Origin: Leyella stercorea
Lineage (GTDB): Bacteria > Bacteroidota > Bacteroidia > Bacteroidales > Bacteroidaceae
Direction: 5' to 3'
Assembly: GCF_021531655.1 (NCBI RefSeq)
Contig: NZ_JADYUF010000007.1
Location: 37,756 to 101,755 of the forward strand
DNA length: 64,000 nt
The notes beneath the pieces were generated by a model. It did no database searches, was not told the origin of the DNA, and worked only from the letters and a program-made list of their open reading frames with translations. Position numbers and translations under genes: made by a program. Shown here in pieces: positions 39,714 to 48,483 of the stretch (position 1 is its first letter; the number at the start of each line of letters is the position of its first letter).

Positions 39714-40943
39714 TTAGTCGGCAATAGTCTGCTTCTTCTTTGCATTCTCCATCTTCTTGAGAATGTCGGCAGGGATAGCCTTCTTGTTAACCAAGTAGTC
39801 CATAGTGTTGGCTACGATGTAGTTCTTGGTCATGTACCAGATGCCCTTGTACTTGCCAGTCTCACCCCAAGAGTTCTTCACCATATAGTATTCCTTGCCA
39901 TACTGGTCCTTTGCGATACCGTAGATAAGCATACCGTGGTCGTCGGTGAGCTCCCAGTTGTCGAAACGCTGCTGGCGCTGCTCTGCTGTAGGAGCAAGCT
40001 CAGGAACCTTGCAACCGAGTGAGTCGATGAGGCTGATGCGCTTGCCAGGAGTCAGCTTGAGCCAATGAGCCATGTCGCTACCAGCCATGCTCTCCATAGC
40101 CTTGTTGTCATAGAAGTAAGCCAGACCGTCGCGTGTGAAGCCATCCTCGCTAACGTCGCCACCCCAAGCTACTGTGTAACCGGTCTTAACGGCGTTCTCA
40201 ATGATGCGAGCCATATCCTCTACAGGAAGGTTCCATGACAACGGATTGCGCCAGTTGTCCTGCACTTCTACCGGATACTGTGTATAGTAAGGCTTGTGTG
40301 AGAAGCTTGTGATTGATACATAGTCGTCGAAATTGAGGCCGAGGCTTGCAGCAAACGACTTCGGAGTGTACTCCTTGCCATTGTAAGTGAACTTCTCTGG
40401 GCACTTGCCGAGGTAAGCGTCGAGGATGCTCTGGAGTCCTACCTTCCATTGGCCAGAAATCTTCTTTGCCTTGTTCTTTGAAATAGCGGCTACATACGGC
40501 TCAAGCATTGAGAAGAACTCGTTGAAGTTGTAGAGCGAGTCGCCAGTCAATGAGCCAGGGAAAGGCATTGCATTATCAGGACAGATACCATAGTTCTTGA
40601 GTACATAGAGAACGTCGTAAGCCGAGCCACCCTGCGCAAACTGGCAGTCACCATGCAAACGTACTACCTGAACGGCACGATCCATGTAGTTCTTGTTGGC
40701 TACGAACGACTCGCAGAGGTCGTATGTCTTGCCTGTAGCCTTGAGGATTTCAGCCTCGAAGAACGAAAGAGTTGAGTAGTCCCAACATGTACCGCTACGG
40801 TTCTGGTTCTTGATACTTGTGATAGGATTGGCCTTGATTGTCGTGAAGACCGGCTTGTTGCTCTGTGCAGCATCCTTCTTAGTGTCTGCACTTGCGCCTA
40901 CTGCTACGAGAGCGAGAAGGGCGAGAGTAAAGATTTTCTTCAT
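39714..40943 (-). CDS. C1-family cysteine peptidase (bleomycin hydrolase/PepC-like)
   Basis: The 409-residue protein has a signal peptide (1-19) and the papain-fold triad: Cys in QNRSGTCWDYS, His in TDDHGMLI and Asn in VKNSWGETG. It is an exported aminopeptidase C, a common Bacteroidales enzyme that trims peptides in the periplasm or outside. A REP element lies downstream. Confidence 0.93.
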   Translation of the reverse strand: MKKIFTLALLALVAVGASADTKKDAAQSNKPVFTTIKANPITSIKNQNRSGTCWDYSTLSFFEAEILKATGKTYDLCESFVANKNYMDRAVQVVRLHGDCQFAQGGSAYDVLYVLKNYGICPDNAMPFPGSLTGDSLYNFNEFFSMLEPYVAAISKNKAKKISGQWKVGLQSILDAYLGKCPEKFTYNGKEYTPKSFAASLGLNFDDYVSITSFSHKPYYTQYPVEVQDNWRNPLSWNLPVEDMARIIENAVKTGYTVAWGGDVSEDGFTRDGLAYFYDNKAMESMAGSDMAHWLKLTPGKRISLIDSLGCKVPELAPTAEQRQQRFDNWELTDDHGMLIYGIAKDQYGKEYYMVKNSWGETGKYKGIWYMTKNYIVANTMDYLVNKKAIPADILKKMENAKKKQTIAD

Positions 40944-41015
40944 TTCTCGGAATTGTTTGGTTTTATTATTGTTATTTTACAGTATTGATTTTACACCTTA
41001 TTATATATAGGGTTC

Positions 41016-41100
41016 CGGACCTTATACTATTTGGTCCGGACCTTATAATAATTTGTACGGCACCTTATATTATTTGTTCAGCACGTTATTATTATTTGTT
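41016..41100. repeat. Degenerate 21-22-bp tandem repeat at an aminopeptidase 3' end
   Basis: Units CGGACCTTATACTATTTGGTC (41016-41036), a variant at 41037-41057, a CGGCACC... unit at 41058-41078 and a CAGCACG... unit at 41079-41100. The last unit contains the stop codon of the aminopeptidase gene. Confidence 0.75.
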
Positions 41101-42495
41101 CTGTGCCATAAACTCTTCTACATCCTTTGGATGATAAGGTATGCGGTGCTCGCCAAGGAATCGGCATCCGTCCTTGGTGATGAGTATGTCGTCCTCAATA
41201 CGTATGCCTCCGAAGTCCTTGTATGCCTCAATCTTGTCGAAGTTGAGGAATTCGGCGCAGTGTCCTGAAGCCTTCCAGTCGTCAATAAGTGCCGGAATGA
41301 AGTAGATACCAGGTTCGTCTGTTACGACGAAACCTTCCTCAAGGCGGCGTCCCATACGCAGACAATTGGTGCCAAACTGGTCAAGACGAGGACGAGTTTC
41401 TTCGTCGAAGCCTACGTTTATCTGGTCGAGACTCTCCATATCGTGCACATCCATACCCATCATGTGACCGAGTCCGTGAGGCAGGAACATGGCATGAGCA
41501 CCTGCAGCAACCGCTTCTTCTGTATCGCCCTTCATCAGTCCGAGTTCCTTCAAGCGATCGGTCATAAGGCGGCACACCGAGAAGTGTACGTCCATATACT
41601 TCACACCGGGTTTGGCTACGTCGAGTGCGTGGTCGTGACAAGCCTCAACTATGCTGTAGATTTCAAGCTGACGCTGTGTGAACTTGCCGTTGACAGGGAA
41701 TGTACGTGTATGGTCAGAGCAGTAGTTGTTGATGGTCTCGCCACCGCAGTCGCACAATACGAGTCGACCGCTTTCGAGTTCTGCCATCGACGGACTTCCG
41801 TGCATTATCTCGCCATGCTGGCTGAATATGGTGGGGAAGCTGACCATTGCGCCATAAGAATTGGCTGTGCCGTCAACATGTCCTGCTACATACTTCTCGG
41901 TGAGTCCGGGCTTGGTCAGACGCATAGCCGTAGTGTGCATCTTATAGCCAATCACCGAGGCACGCTCCAGCTCTTCTATCTCCTGAGCCTCCTTCGTAGA
42001 GCGCATCTTTACGACAGCCTTGATGAGATCCATGCTGGCTGCCTCCTTCTGCTGGACGGGATGAACGCCAAGCAGGTCGAATATCTGTATCTTGATGTCG
42101 TGGCGGTAAGGCGGGAGGAAGTGGATGCGTCGCTTCTGGCGCATGGCATCGTTGCATATGGTCTTGAGGCTCTTCATGGGCGCAGTATTCTTCACGCCGA
42201 CGCTCTCAGCCATATCGTGCACACTGTTAACACTGCCATACCACACAATGTCTTCTATGTCGATGTCGTTGCCAACAAGCGTCTCGATGTCGTTGTCGAT
42301 GTCGATGACACCAACAAGTCCGTCACGGTTAAGTCCGAAATAATACAGGAACGAAGAGTCCTGACGGAACGGATAATAGCCATTGGCTGGGAAATTACAC
42401 GGCGACTCGTTATTGCCAAACAGTATTATAATGCCACTCTTTACAAGCTCCTTAAGCTTGGCGCGGCGGTTCACGTAGGTTGCCTTGTCAAACAT
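41092..42495 (-). CDS. Aminopeptidase P family (Xaa-Pro) protein
   Basis: The 467-residue cytosolic metallopeptidase removes residues before proline. The dinuclear metal ligands are present: Asp in LVLCDCGGE, Asp in CSDHTRTFPVNG, His in HGLGHMMGMDVHD, Glu in TDEPGIYF and Glu in GGIRIEDDILIT. The N-terminal domain begins TYVNRRAKLKELVKSGIIILFGNNESP. Promoter at 42536-42566 fits the host consensus. Confidence 0.95.
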   Translation of the reverse strand: MFDKATYVNRRAKLKELVKSGIIILFGNNESPCNFPANGYYPFRQDSSFLYYFGLNRDGLVGVIDIDNDIETLVGNDIDIEDIVWYGSVNSVHDMAESVGVKNTAPMKSLKTICNDAMRQKRRIHFLPPYRHDIKIQIFDLLGVHPVQQKEAASMDLIKAVVKMRSTKEAQEIEELERASVIGYKMHTTAMRLTKPGLTEKYVAGHVDGTANSYGAMVSFPTIFSQHGEIMHGSPSMAELESGRLVLCDCGGETINNYCSDHTRTFPVNGKFTQRQLEIYSIVEACHDHALDVAKPGVKYMDVHFSVCRLMTDRLKELGLMKGDTEEAVAAGAHAMFLPHGLGHMMGMDVHDMESLDQINVGFDEETRPRLDQFGTNCLRMGRRLEEGFVVTDEPGIYFIPALIDDWKASGHCAEFLNFDKIEAYKDFGGIRIEDDILITKDGCRFLGEHRIPYHPKDVEEFMAQNK

Positions 42496-42535
42496 AATTA
42501 TACTATTAGGTTACAAATATGATAATAATGCATTG

Positions 42536-42566
42536 CAAAGTTAATAAATTCGAAAGAATAACCAAA
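42536..42566 (-). promoter_or_regulatory. Host promoter of aminopeptidase P gene
   Basis: Minus strand TTTG (42566-42563), 19 bases, TAACTTTG (42543-42536). Confidence 0.75.
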
Positions 42567-42664
42567 ACGCAACAGGCTTTTTATGTTTTATTATGAGATA
42601 AAGATACAGATATAACAGCATTTCGGATTAAATTTACATATTGTCATTTTTTGTGACAAACATA

Positions 42665-42695
42665 TTGGCAATATGGCATAAATTGACTACTTTTG
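42665..42695 (+). promoter_or_regulatory. Host promoter of patatin gene
   Basis: TTGG (42665-42668), 19 bases, TACTTTTG (42688-42695), with the start codon at 42726. The box overlaps the longer upstream frame, which argues for the internal start. Confidence 0.7.
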
Positions 42696-42725
42696 CAGAC
42701 GAAAAACATCAAAGAAAGGGACATT

Positions 42726-43580
42726 ATGACTATTGACAGTAATACAGGACTGGTGCTTGAGGGCGGTGGCATGCGAGGAGTTTTCACAAGTGGCGTGCTC
42801 GACGGCTTTATGAAACACGACCTTTACTTCAAACATGTAGTGGCTGTTTCGGCAGGTGCGTGCAATGGTCTGTCGTATATGAGCCACCAGCCGCGACGTG
42901 CCCGCGTGTCAAATATCGACTATCTGGCGCGCTACGACTATATCGGTATGCGCCATTTCGTAACGCAAGGTTGCATATTGGATGCCAAATTGCTTTACGA
43001 CAAATTCCCTAACGAGTATATCCCTTACGACTACGATACCTTCTTCGGCAGCGACGCCACCTTCGAGATGGTCACTACCAACTGCCTTACGGGCCGTGCC
43101 GAATATCTGCAGGAGCATCATGACCGCCAGCGTCTTACTGACATAGCCCACGCTTCAAGCTCGCTGCCTTTCGTATGCAAGATTGTCAACGTTGACGGAA
43201 CGCCTATGCTCGACGGCGGCATTGTCGATTCTATACCCGTGATGCACTCCATTGAGACGGGACACAGCAAGAACGTACTCGTGCTGACACGCAACCGGGG
43301 CTACCGACCGAGCGGACGCGACCACAAGATTCCACATTTTATATATAAGAAGTACCCACGTCTGCGCGTAGCTTTGAGCCGAAGGATTGAGGCTTATCGT
43401 CAGCAACTGGAACTGGTGGAAAAACTTGAGGATGAAGGAAAGATTATATGCATCCGTCCCGAACGACCGATGGAGGTGACACGAATGGAAAAGGACACCG
43501 CCAAACTTGAACGCCTGTACGAAGAAGGCTTTGCATTGGGCGAACGGTTCTGCATTGAGCATAAGGGAGAACTTATATAA
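42726..43580 (+). CDS. Patatin-like phospholipase
   Basis: The 284-residue protein shows the oxyanion loop GLVLEGGGMRG, the nucleophile motif VAVSAGACNG (Ala instead of the usual first Gly) and the catalytic Asp in MLDGGIVDSIP. It is a cytosolic Ser-Asp acyl hydrolase. I set ATG 42726 because an earlier ATG would lie inside the promoter and AAAGGGAC precedes the chosen start. Confidence 0.9.
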   Translation: MTIDSNTGLVLEGGGMRGVFTSGVLDGFMKHDLYFKHVVAVSAGACNGLSYMSHQPRRARVSNIDYLARYDYIGMRHFVTQGCILDAKLLYDKFPNEYIPYDYDTFFGSDATFEMVTTNCLTGRAEYLQEHHDRQRLTDIAHASSSLPFVCKIVNVDGTPMLDGGIVDSIPVMHSIETGHSKNVLVLTRNRGYRPSGRDHKIPHFIYKKYPRLRVALSRRIEAYRQQLELVEKLEDEGKIICIRPERPMEVTRMEKDTAKLERLYEEGFALGERFCIEHKGELI

Positions 43581-43630
43581 GGCTCACCAACTTTTATGTT
43601 ATATAAAAACAGCATTTATATTGCGCCTCT

Positions 43631-43735
43631 GCAAAAGGAGTCCTTTTAGACTTCAAAAGGACTCCTTTTGCCTTCTAAAAGGACTCCTTTTGCAATGCAA
43701 ATGTAGCCCTTTTGCAACCCAAAAGGACCCCTTTT
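43631..43735. repeat. Palindromic repeat array 2 (five units)
   Basis: Five 21-23-bp units with the core AAAAGGA(C/G)TCCTTTT, one mutated to AAATGTAGCCCTTTTG. It fills the gap between patatin and PAP2 genes. Confidence 0.87.
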
Positions 43736-43808
43736 CAATTTGAACCTTTTTTATACTAATAAAACAAAAAACAATTCTTAAATAGTACACTTTTAGCGAA
43801 AATTGTTA

Positions 43809-43816
43809 TACCTTTG
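43809..43816 (+). promoter_or_regulatory. Host -7 box TACCTTTG (PAP2 gene)
   Basis: TACCTTTG 38 bases before the start codon; the -33 box is weak. Confidence 0.6.
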
Positions 43817-43854
43817 CGCCCGAAAAGACTCTTTAGAACTTTCTTAGCGCATTT

Positions 43855-44460
43855 ATGGACATCATTCAAACAATCGACTCGGCTGACAAGTCGGCCACAG
43901 TTTATCTGAACAACAACATGGGCAACATTGCCGACGCTACATTCTGGACGTTTTCATCGCGCCTTATTTGGGTGCCCATAGCTCTGTTCTTCCTATATTA
44001 TACATTCAAGCACTCCCGCAACTGGCGAATGATGGTACTGACAGTACTTGTACTTGCTTTGACCATCACCCTGTGCGACCAGATAGCATCGTCATTGTTC
44101 AAGCCGTGGATAGCACGTCTGCGTCCGTCGCACAACTTGCAGATAGCCAGTCTGCTGCACTATGTCAACAACTATCACGGCAGTTCATACGGATTCATGT
44201 CGAGCCACGCTGCCAACGCATTCGGAGCGGCTGTATTCGGCTCGAAGATTGTGAAGAAACGCTACTTCACGATTTTCATGTTCTCACTCGCTATGATAGT
44301 CAGCTACTCGCGAATCTACCTCGGCGTACACTATTTGGGCGACGTAGTATGCGGAGGAATAACTGGAATGTGCGTAGGATATTTGATGTACCTGCTATTC
44401 AAATATGCAACAATGCGCTATACAATGTTCAGACCAATACCAAGAAAACAAAGAGTCTGA
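43855..44460 (+). CDS. PAP2-family membrane phosphatase
   Basis: The 201-residue polytopic protein holds the three phosphatase motifs: KPWIARLRPSHN (K-x6-RP), SSHAAN and SRIYLGVHYLGD. Such enzymes dephosphorylate undecaprenyl-PP or lipid A at the periplasmic face. It is encoded alone, downstream of a repeat array. Confidence 0.92.
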   Translation: MDIIQTIDSADKSATVYLNNNMGNIADATFWTFSSRLIWVPIALFFLYYTFKHSRNWRMMVLTVLVLALTITLCDQIASSLFKPWIARLRPSHNLQIASLLHYVNNYHGSSYGFMSSHAANAFGAAVFGSKIVKKRYFTIFMFSLAMIVSYSRIYLGVHYLGDVVCGGITGMCVGYLMYLLFKYATMRYTMFRPIPRKQRV

Positions 44461-44548
44461 TACTTATTTGTACATTAATTATTATAAATATGTAAGGGTA
44501 TGCCGAAAATGGCATACCCTATTTTTATGCCATTTCAACAAAAAGCAC

Positions 44549-44556
44549 TAACTTTG
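44549..44556 (+). promoter_or_regulatory. Host -7 box TAACTTTG (GH92 gene)
   Basis: TAACTTTG, about 50 bases before the GH92 start. Confidence 0.6.
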
Positions 44557-44606
44557 CATCACCACATTTAACCTAAATAAAAACTATATTAAATAAATCA
44601 TAAACA

Positions 44607-46829
44607 ATGAACAAAACAAAAGGCTTCTTATTCAGTCTGCCTATTGCAGCATTGTGCCTGTTATCGACCGGCGTGCATGCTGCCGACAAACAGACTGACT
44701 ACACCAAGTATGTCAACCCATTCGTAGGCAATGCCGACAACGGACACACATTCCCCGGAGCATGCCGACCGTTCGGAATGATACAGACCAGTCCGGTAAC
44801 TGGCGGTGTGGGATGGCGCTATTGTGCCGAGTATGTCTACAGCGATTCTATCATATGGGGCTTTACACAAGACCATCTGAACGGAACGGGATGTATGGAT
44901 CTTGGCGACATTCTCGTCATGCCGTCTACAGGAAGCCGCACACGACAGTGGGACCAGTACCGCTCGCATTATGTGAAGACACAGGAATTTGCCACACCTG
45001 GCTATTACTCGGTGTATCTTTCTGATGCCAAGGTGAAGGCTGAGCTTACCGCTACACCACATGTGGCTTTCCACCGCTACACCTACGACTCAGCCGACTC
45101 TACATCTGTACTAATCGACCTGCAACATGGCCCGTCGTGGAATGACAAGCAGTATCACTCGCAGGTAAATCTGTGCGAAACCCGTTGGGAAGATGCCAAC
45201 ACTCTTGTAGGACATGTGCAGAATACCGTATGGGTGAAGCAAGACTACTACTTCGTTATCAAGTTCAACCGTCCCGTAGCAAGCCACGTTACTCTTGCCA
45301 AGGCTGCCGATACGGAGAAGGGCGAACGCATTGTTGCTACATTCGACGACATCGACCAGGGCGAACAGCTGCTCATGAAGATAGCCATGTCTACTACAAG
45401 CATCGACGGAGCCAAGAAGAATCTTCAGGCAGAATTGCCGGGTTGGGACTTTGCAGCCGTCAAGACTGCCGCCCACGACGACTGGAACGCATATCTGAAG
45501 CGCATTGACATTGACGGTACCGAGGAACAGAAGCAGAACTACTACACTTCATTCTATCACGCTTTGATACAGCCCAACCAGATAGCCGATGTCGACGGAA
45601 TGTACCGCAACGCTGATGACAAGGTTGTAAAGGCACAAGGCGGCAACTTCTACTCTACCTTCTCGTGCTGGGACACTTATCGTGCAGCTCACCCGTTCTA
45701 CACTATCGTAATGCCCGACCGTGTTGATGGTATGGTCAACTCGCTTGTTGAACAAGCCGAAGTGCAGGGATTTCTTCCTATTTGGGGACTGTGGGGCAAG
45801 GAGAACTACTGTATGGTGGCAAACCATGCTGTGTCTATAGTTGCCGAAGCTTATCATAAAGGCTTCCGCGGATTTGATGCCGAACGTGCTTTCCAAGCCA
45901 TAAAGAAGACACAGACCGTTTCGCACAAGCTCAAGAGCGACTGGGAAAACTATATGAAATACGGTTATCTGCCAACCAACCTTACCGAAGCCGAGTCGGT
46001 TTCATCGTCATTGGAGTCGATGTACGACGACTATTGCGCCTACGACATGGCTCGACTTATGGGCAAGAAGCAGGACGAGCAGTACTTTGCACGTCGTTCA
46101 CAGTTCTACAAGAACCTCTTCGACAAATCAACACAGTTTATGCGTCCGCGCCTTTCAGATGGAACATGGAAGACACCGTTCGACCCGAGCAACCTCGCAC
46201 ATTCCGAAAGCATAGGCGGCGATTATACCGAAGGCAACGCATGGCAATACACCTGGCAGGTGCAGCACGACATTCCGGGACTCATCAAGCTGTTTGGCGG
46301 ACCGAAACCTTTCCTTAAGAAGCTCGACCAGTTCTTCACCTTGAAACTTGAAAGTAATCTTTCGGACGTGACAGGACTAATCGGACAGTACGCTCACGGC
46401 AACGAACCGAGTCATCACGTGGCTTATCTCTATGCATTGGCAGGTCGTCCGTCACGCACTCAGGAACTCATTCGCGAGATATTCGACACTCAGTATCGTC
46501 CTACTGTAGACGGTCTTTGCGGCAACGACGACTGCGGTCAGATGTCAGCATGGTATATGCTCTCGGCTATGGGATTCTATCCTGTCAACCCAGTGAGCGG
46601 CCAATACGTGTTCGGAGCACCTCAGATGAAGAAGATAACTGTTCACTTGCAGAACGGAAAGACATTCACCGTCATAGCCGACGGACTGTCAGAGGCCAAC
46701 AAATACGTTGCAAGCATCACGCTCAACGGCAAGAAACTCTCAAAGAACTATATCAACCACGCTGCCATTATGAATGGTGGTACATTGGTATACAAAATGA
46801 CTTCGAAGAAACTGCACGACAGGTTCTGA
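44607..46829 (+). CDS. GH92 alpha-mannosidase
   Basis: The 740-residue exported exo-mannosidase begins with a signal peptide (1-25) followed by the GH92 signature YVNPFVGNADNGHTFPGACRPFGMIQTSP. Other family motifs are GFTQDHLNGTG, FYSTFSCWDTYRAAHPFY, GNAWQYTWQVQHD, and the late catalytic-domain GNDDCGQMSAWYMLSAMGFYPVNP. It removes alpha-linked mannose from glycans, for example host N-glycans or yeast mannan. It stands outside the SusC/D locus. Confidence 0.97.
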   Translation: MNKTKGFLFSLPIAALCLLSTGVHAADKQTDYTKYVNPFVGNADNGHTFPGACRPFGMIQTSPVTGGVGWRYCAEYVYSDSIIWGFTQDHLNGTGCMDLGDILVMPSTGSRTRQWDQYRSHYVKTQEFATPGYYSVYLSDAKVKAELTATPHVAFHRYTYDSADSTSVLIDLQHGPSWNDKQYHSQVNLCETRWEDANTLVGHVQNTVWVKQDYYFVIKFNRPVASHVTLAKAADTEKGERIVATFDDIDQGEQLLMKIAMSTTSIDGAKKNLQAELPGWDFAAVKTAAHDDWNAYLKRIDIDGTEEQKQNYYTSFYHALIQPNQIADVDGMYRNADDKVVKAQGGNFYSTFSCWDTYRAAHPFYTIVMPDRVDGMVNSLVEQAEVQGFLPIWGLWGKENYCMVANHAVSIVAEAYHKGFRGFDAERAFQAIKKTQTVSHKLKSDWENYMKYGYLPTNLTEAESVSSSLESMYDDYCAYDMARLMGKKQDEQYFARRSQFYKNLFDKSTQFMRPRLSDGTWKTPFDPSNLAHSESIGGDYTEGNAWQYTWQVQHDIPGLIKLFGGPKPFLKKLDQFFTLKLESNLSDVTGLIGQYAHGNEPSHHVAYLYALAGRPSRTQELIREIFDTQYRPTVDGLCGNDDCGQMSAWYMLSAMGFYPVNPVSGQYVFGAPQMKKITVHLQNGKTFTVIADGLSEANKYVASITLNGKKLSKNYINHAAIMNGGTLVYKMTSKKLHDRF

Positions 46830-46853
46830 TCGAAAGAGAATCTGACAGATATA

Positions 46854-46896
46854 AAAAGAGGCTATGGCGCTGATGCCATAGCCTCTTTTGGTTTTT
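46854..46896. terminator. GH92 terminator
   Basis: Perfect 15-bp stem AAAAGAGGCTATGGC/GCCATAGCCTCTTTT followed by GGTTTTT on the plus strand. Confidence 0.9.
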
Positions 46897-46983
46897 GCTA
46901 TAATAATTAATCCAAGTGTAGCTTGATTAATTCCGATTGATTGATTCAACCACGACATTATTGCCATAGCCATCAACTCACTA

Positions 46984-47092
46984 CTTTATAACATCGACAT
47001 TCCTCATTCAGAGCATCGATATTAGCTAACCGGTAATGTCGTTATTAGTCCTTTATAACGTCGATATTAATCCTTTGTAACGTCGTTGAATG
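46984..47092. repeat. Degenerate ~22-bp tandem repeat at an OmpA gene 3' end
   Basis: CTTTATAACATCGACATT, CTTTATAACGTCGATATTAATC and CTTTGTAACGTCGTTGAATG plus more diverged units in between. The last two are 22 bp apart and enclose the stop codon at 47067. Confidence 0.7.
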
Positions 47093-48221
47093 TAGCAACG
47101 CGGTTGAATTCTACCTGCTCGAAGAGCTTGTCGGTAGCACCCATACCCTTAGTTGTGAGGCGGTCGGCGCTAATCTTGTAACGCTTAACGAGAATGTTCT
47201 TCACAGCCTCAGCACGAGCTACTGAGAGTTTCTCGTTGATTTCCTTTGAACCTTCAGGCGAAGCGTAGCCCTTGATTTCTACCTTAGCGTCCTTATGGTT
47301 CTTCATATAGTTGGCGATAAGCTCAATCGGAGCATACTGAGCAGCGTCAACCGACGACTTGCCCTGACCGAAGATTACTGTAGGCTGAAGATTAGTAACG
47401 GTAGCAGCCTTAGGAGCTGGCTTGTTCTGGCAGTCATCAAGAGCCTTCTGCAGGTCACTTATCTGCTTGTCCTTGTCAGCAATTGTCTGCTTGTTCTTAG
47501 CATCCTGGTCGTTCAAGTCGCTGCGCAGACTGTTGATCTTGGCATTGAGTGCATCGATTTCCGACTGGTCGCGGCCTGTAGCAATAGCAAAGTTGTGTGT
47601 GCCGTTAGAATTCTTGAACTTGTAAACCAATCCTACATTGAGCTGGAATGCAGAGCGGTCGATGTTATACTGTACACCCTGATAGCCATCGCCATTGAGA
47701 GCGTAGTTCAACGAAGGCTCAACATATATCTGCCATGCCTTCTGCTGACCGAGATTGAATGCAAAGTCAAGACCAATCTTTGAAGTAAGGTTGTTCATCT
47801 TGCCAAATTCCTCACGGTTGTTGGTGAACATGTGACCCCATCCGAGACCGTAAACAGCTGAGACCTCAAACGCACGTGGCTCGCCCTTGTATCCGCCAAA
47901 CCAGTTGCTGAAGTTGGTTGTACCAAGAAGACTTGTGTTCATAAAGTTAACGAAAGTGCCAGTTGTGAAGCCATTTGTAGTCTTGAAGTAGATGTTGCTC
48001 TCAACTGCGAGACCCCATACCGGAGTAAAGTTACGACCAAGACGAACGCCGAAGTTGGGTGTAAGGTCCTTTGCCCATGAAGCATGATCGGTTGTCTTGG
48101 TTGCAAGACCAGCGTTTATGCCAAGATAAACATTGTCAAATGTCTTGCTCTCCTGAACAGTCTGTGCCGAAACTGACACCGTCAGCATTGCGGCAGCAAA
48201 AAGTGTTGCTAACTTTTTCAT
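47067..48221 (-). CDS. Major OmpA-family outer-membrane protein
   Basis: The 384-residue protein has a signal peptide (1-19), an eight-strand barrel (20-215), a coiled segment (SEIDALNAKINSLRSDLNDQDAKNKQTIADKDKQISDL, about 225-265) and an OmpA-C peptidoglycan-binding domain (VTNLQPTVIFGQGKSSVD...KGYASPEGSKEINEKLSVARAEAV). It anchors the outer membrane to the wall. It reads TACTTTGC (a short -7 box) upstream. Confidence 0.95.
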   Translation of the reverse strand: MKKLATLFAAAMLTVSVSAQTVQESKTFDNVYLGINAGLATKTTDHASWAKDLTPNFGVRLGRNFTPVWGLAVESNIYFKTTNGFTTGTFVNFMNTSLLGTTNFSNWFGGYKGEPRAFEVSAVYGLGWGHMFTNNREEFGKMNNLTSKIGLDFAFNLGQQKAWQIYVEPSLNYALNGDGYQGVQYNIDRSAFQLNVGLVYKFKNSNGTHNFAIATGRDQSEIDALNAKINSLRSDLNDQDAKNKQTIADKDKQISDLQKALDDCQNKPAPKAATVTNLQPTVIFGQGKSSVDAAQYAPIELIANYMKNHKDAKVEIKGYASPEGSKEINEKLSVARAEAVKNILVKRYKISADRLTTKGMGATDKLFEQVEFNRVATFNDVTKD

Positions 48222-48381
48222 AATTCCGAATACTTAATTTTTATTACCTTTATATATTATGTTGTTATCTCTTCAATCTGACAGTTAAGTGATTATTGTT
48301 ATATATTCGCTTTACTATCTGCTTGCAAAGTAAGGTAAAAAAAACAAGATGACAAAAGGGAAAGGGAGAAAAATACAATTT

Positions 48382-48463
48382 CGGACATTCAAAACAGAAA
48401 AATCAACCAATTATTAAGAACACAAGAATATTTGGTATTAATAATTTCCGTTTTGAATGTCCG
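48382..48463. terminator. Long inverted repeat between GHL10 and OmpA genes
   Basis: CGGACATTCAAAAC (48382-48395) pairs with GTTTTGAATGTCCG (48450-48463), and an inner AATTATTAA/TTAATAATT stem extends it. It lies just after the stop of the GHL10 gene and 160 bases upstream of OmpA, so it may terminate the former. Confidence 0.55.
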
Positions 48464-48483
48464 TTGTTTTTGGGTTTAAAATA

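Noticed and set aside
41443..42522. 359-residue plus-strand frame
   Set aside because: Antisense to the well-supported aminopeptidase P gene; no family features.
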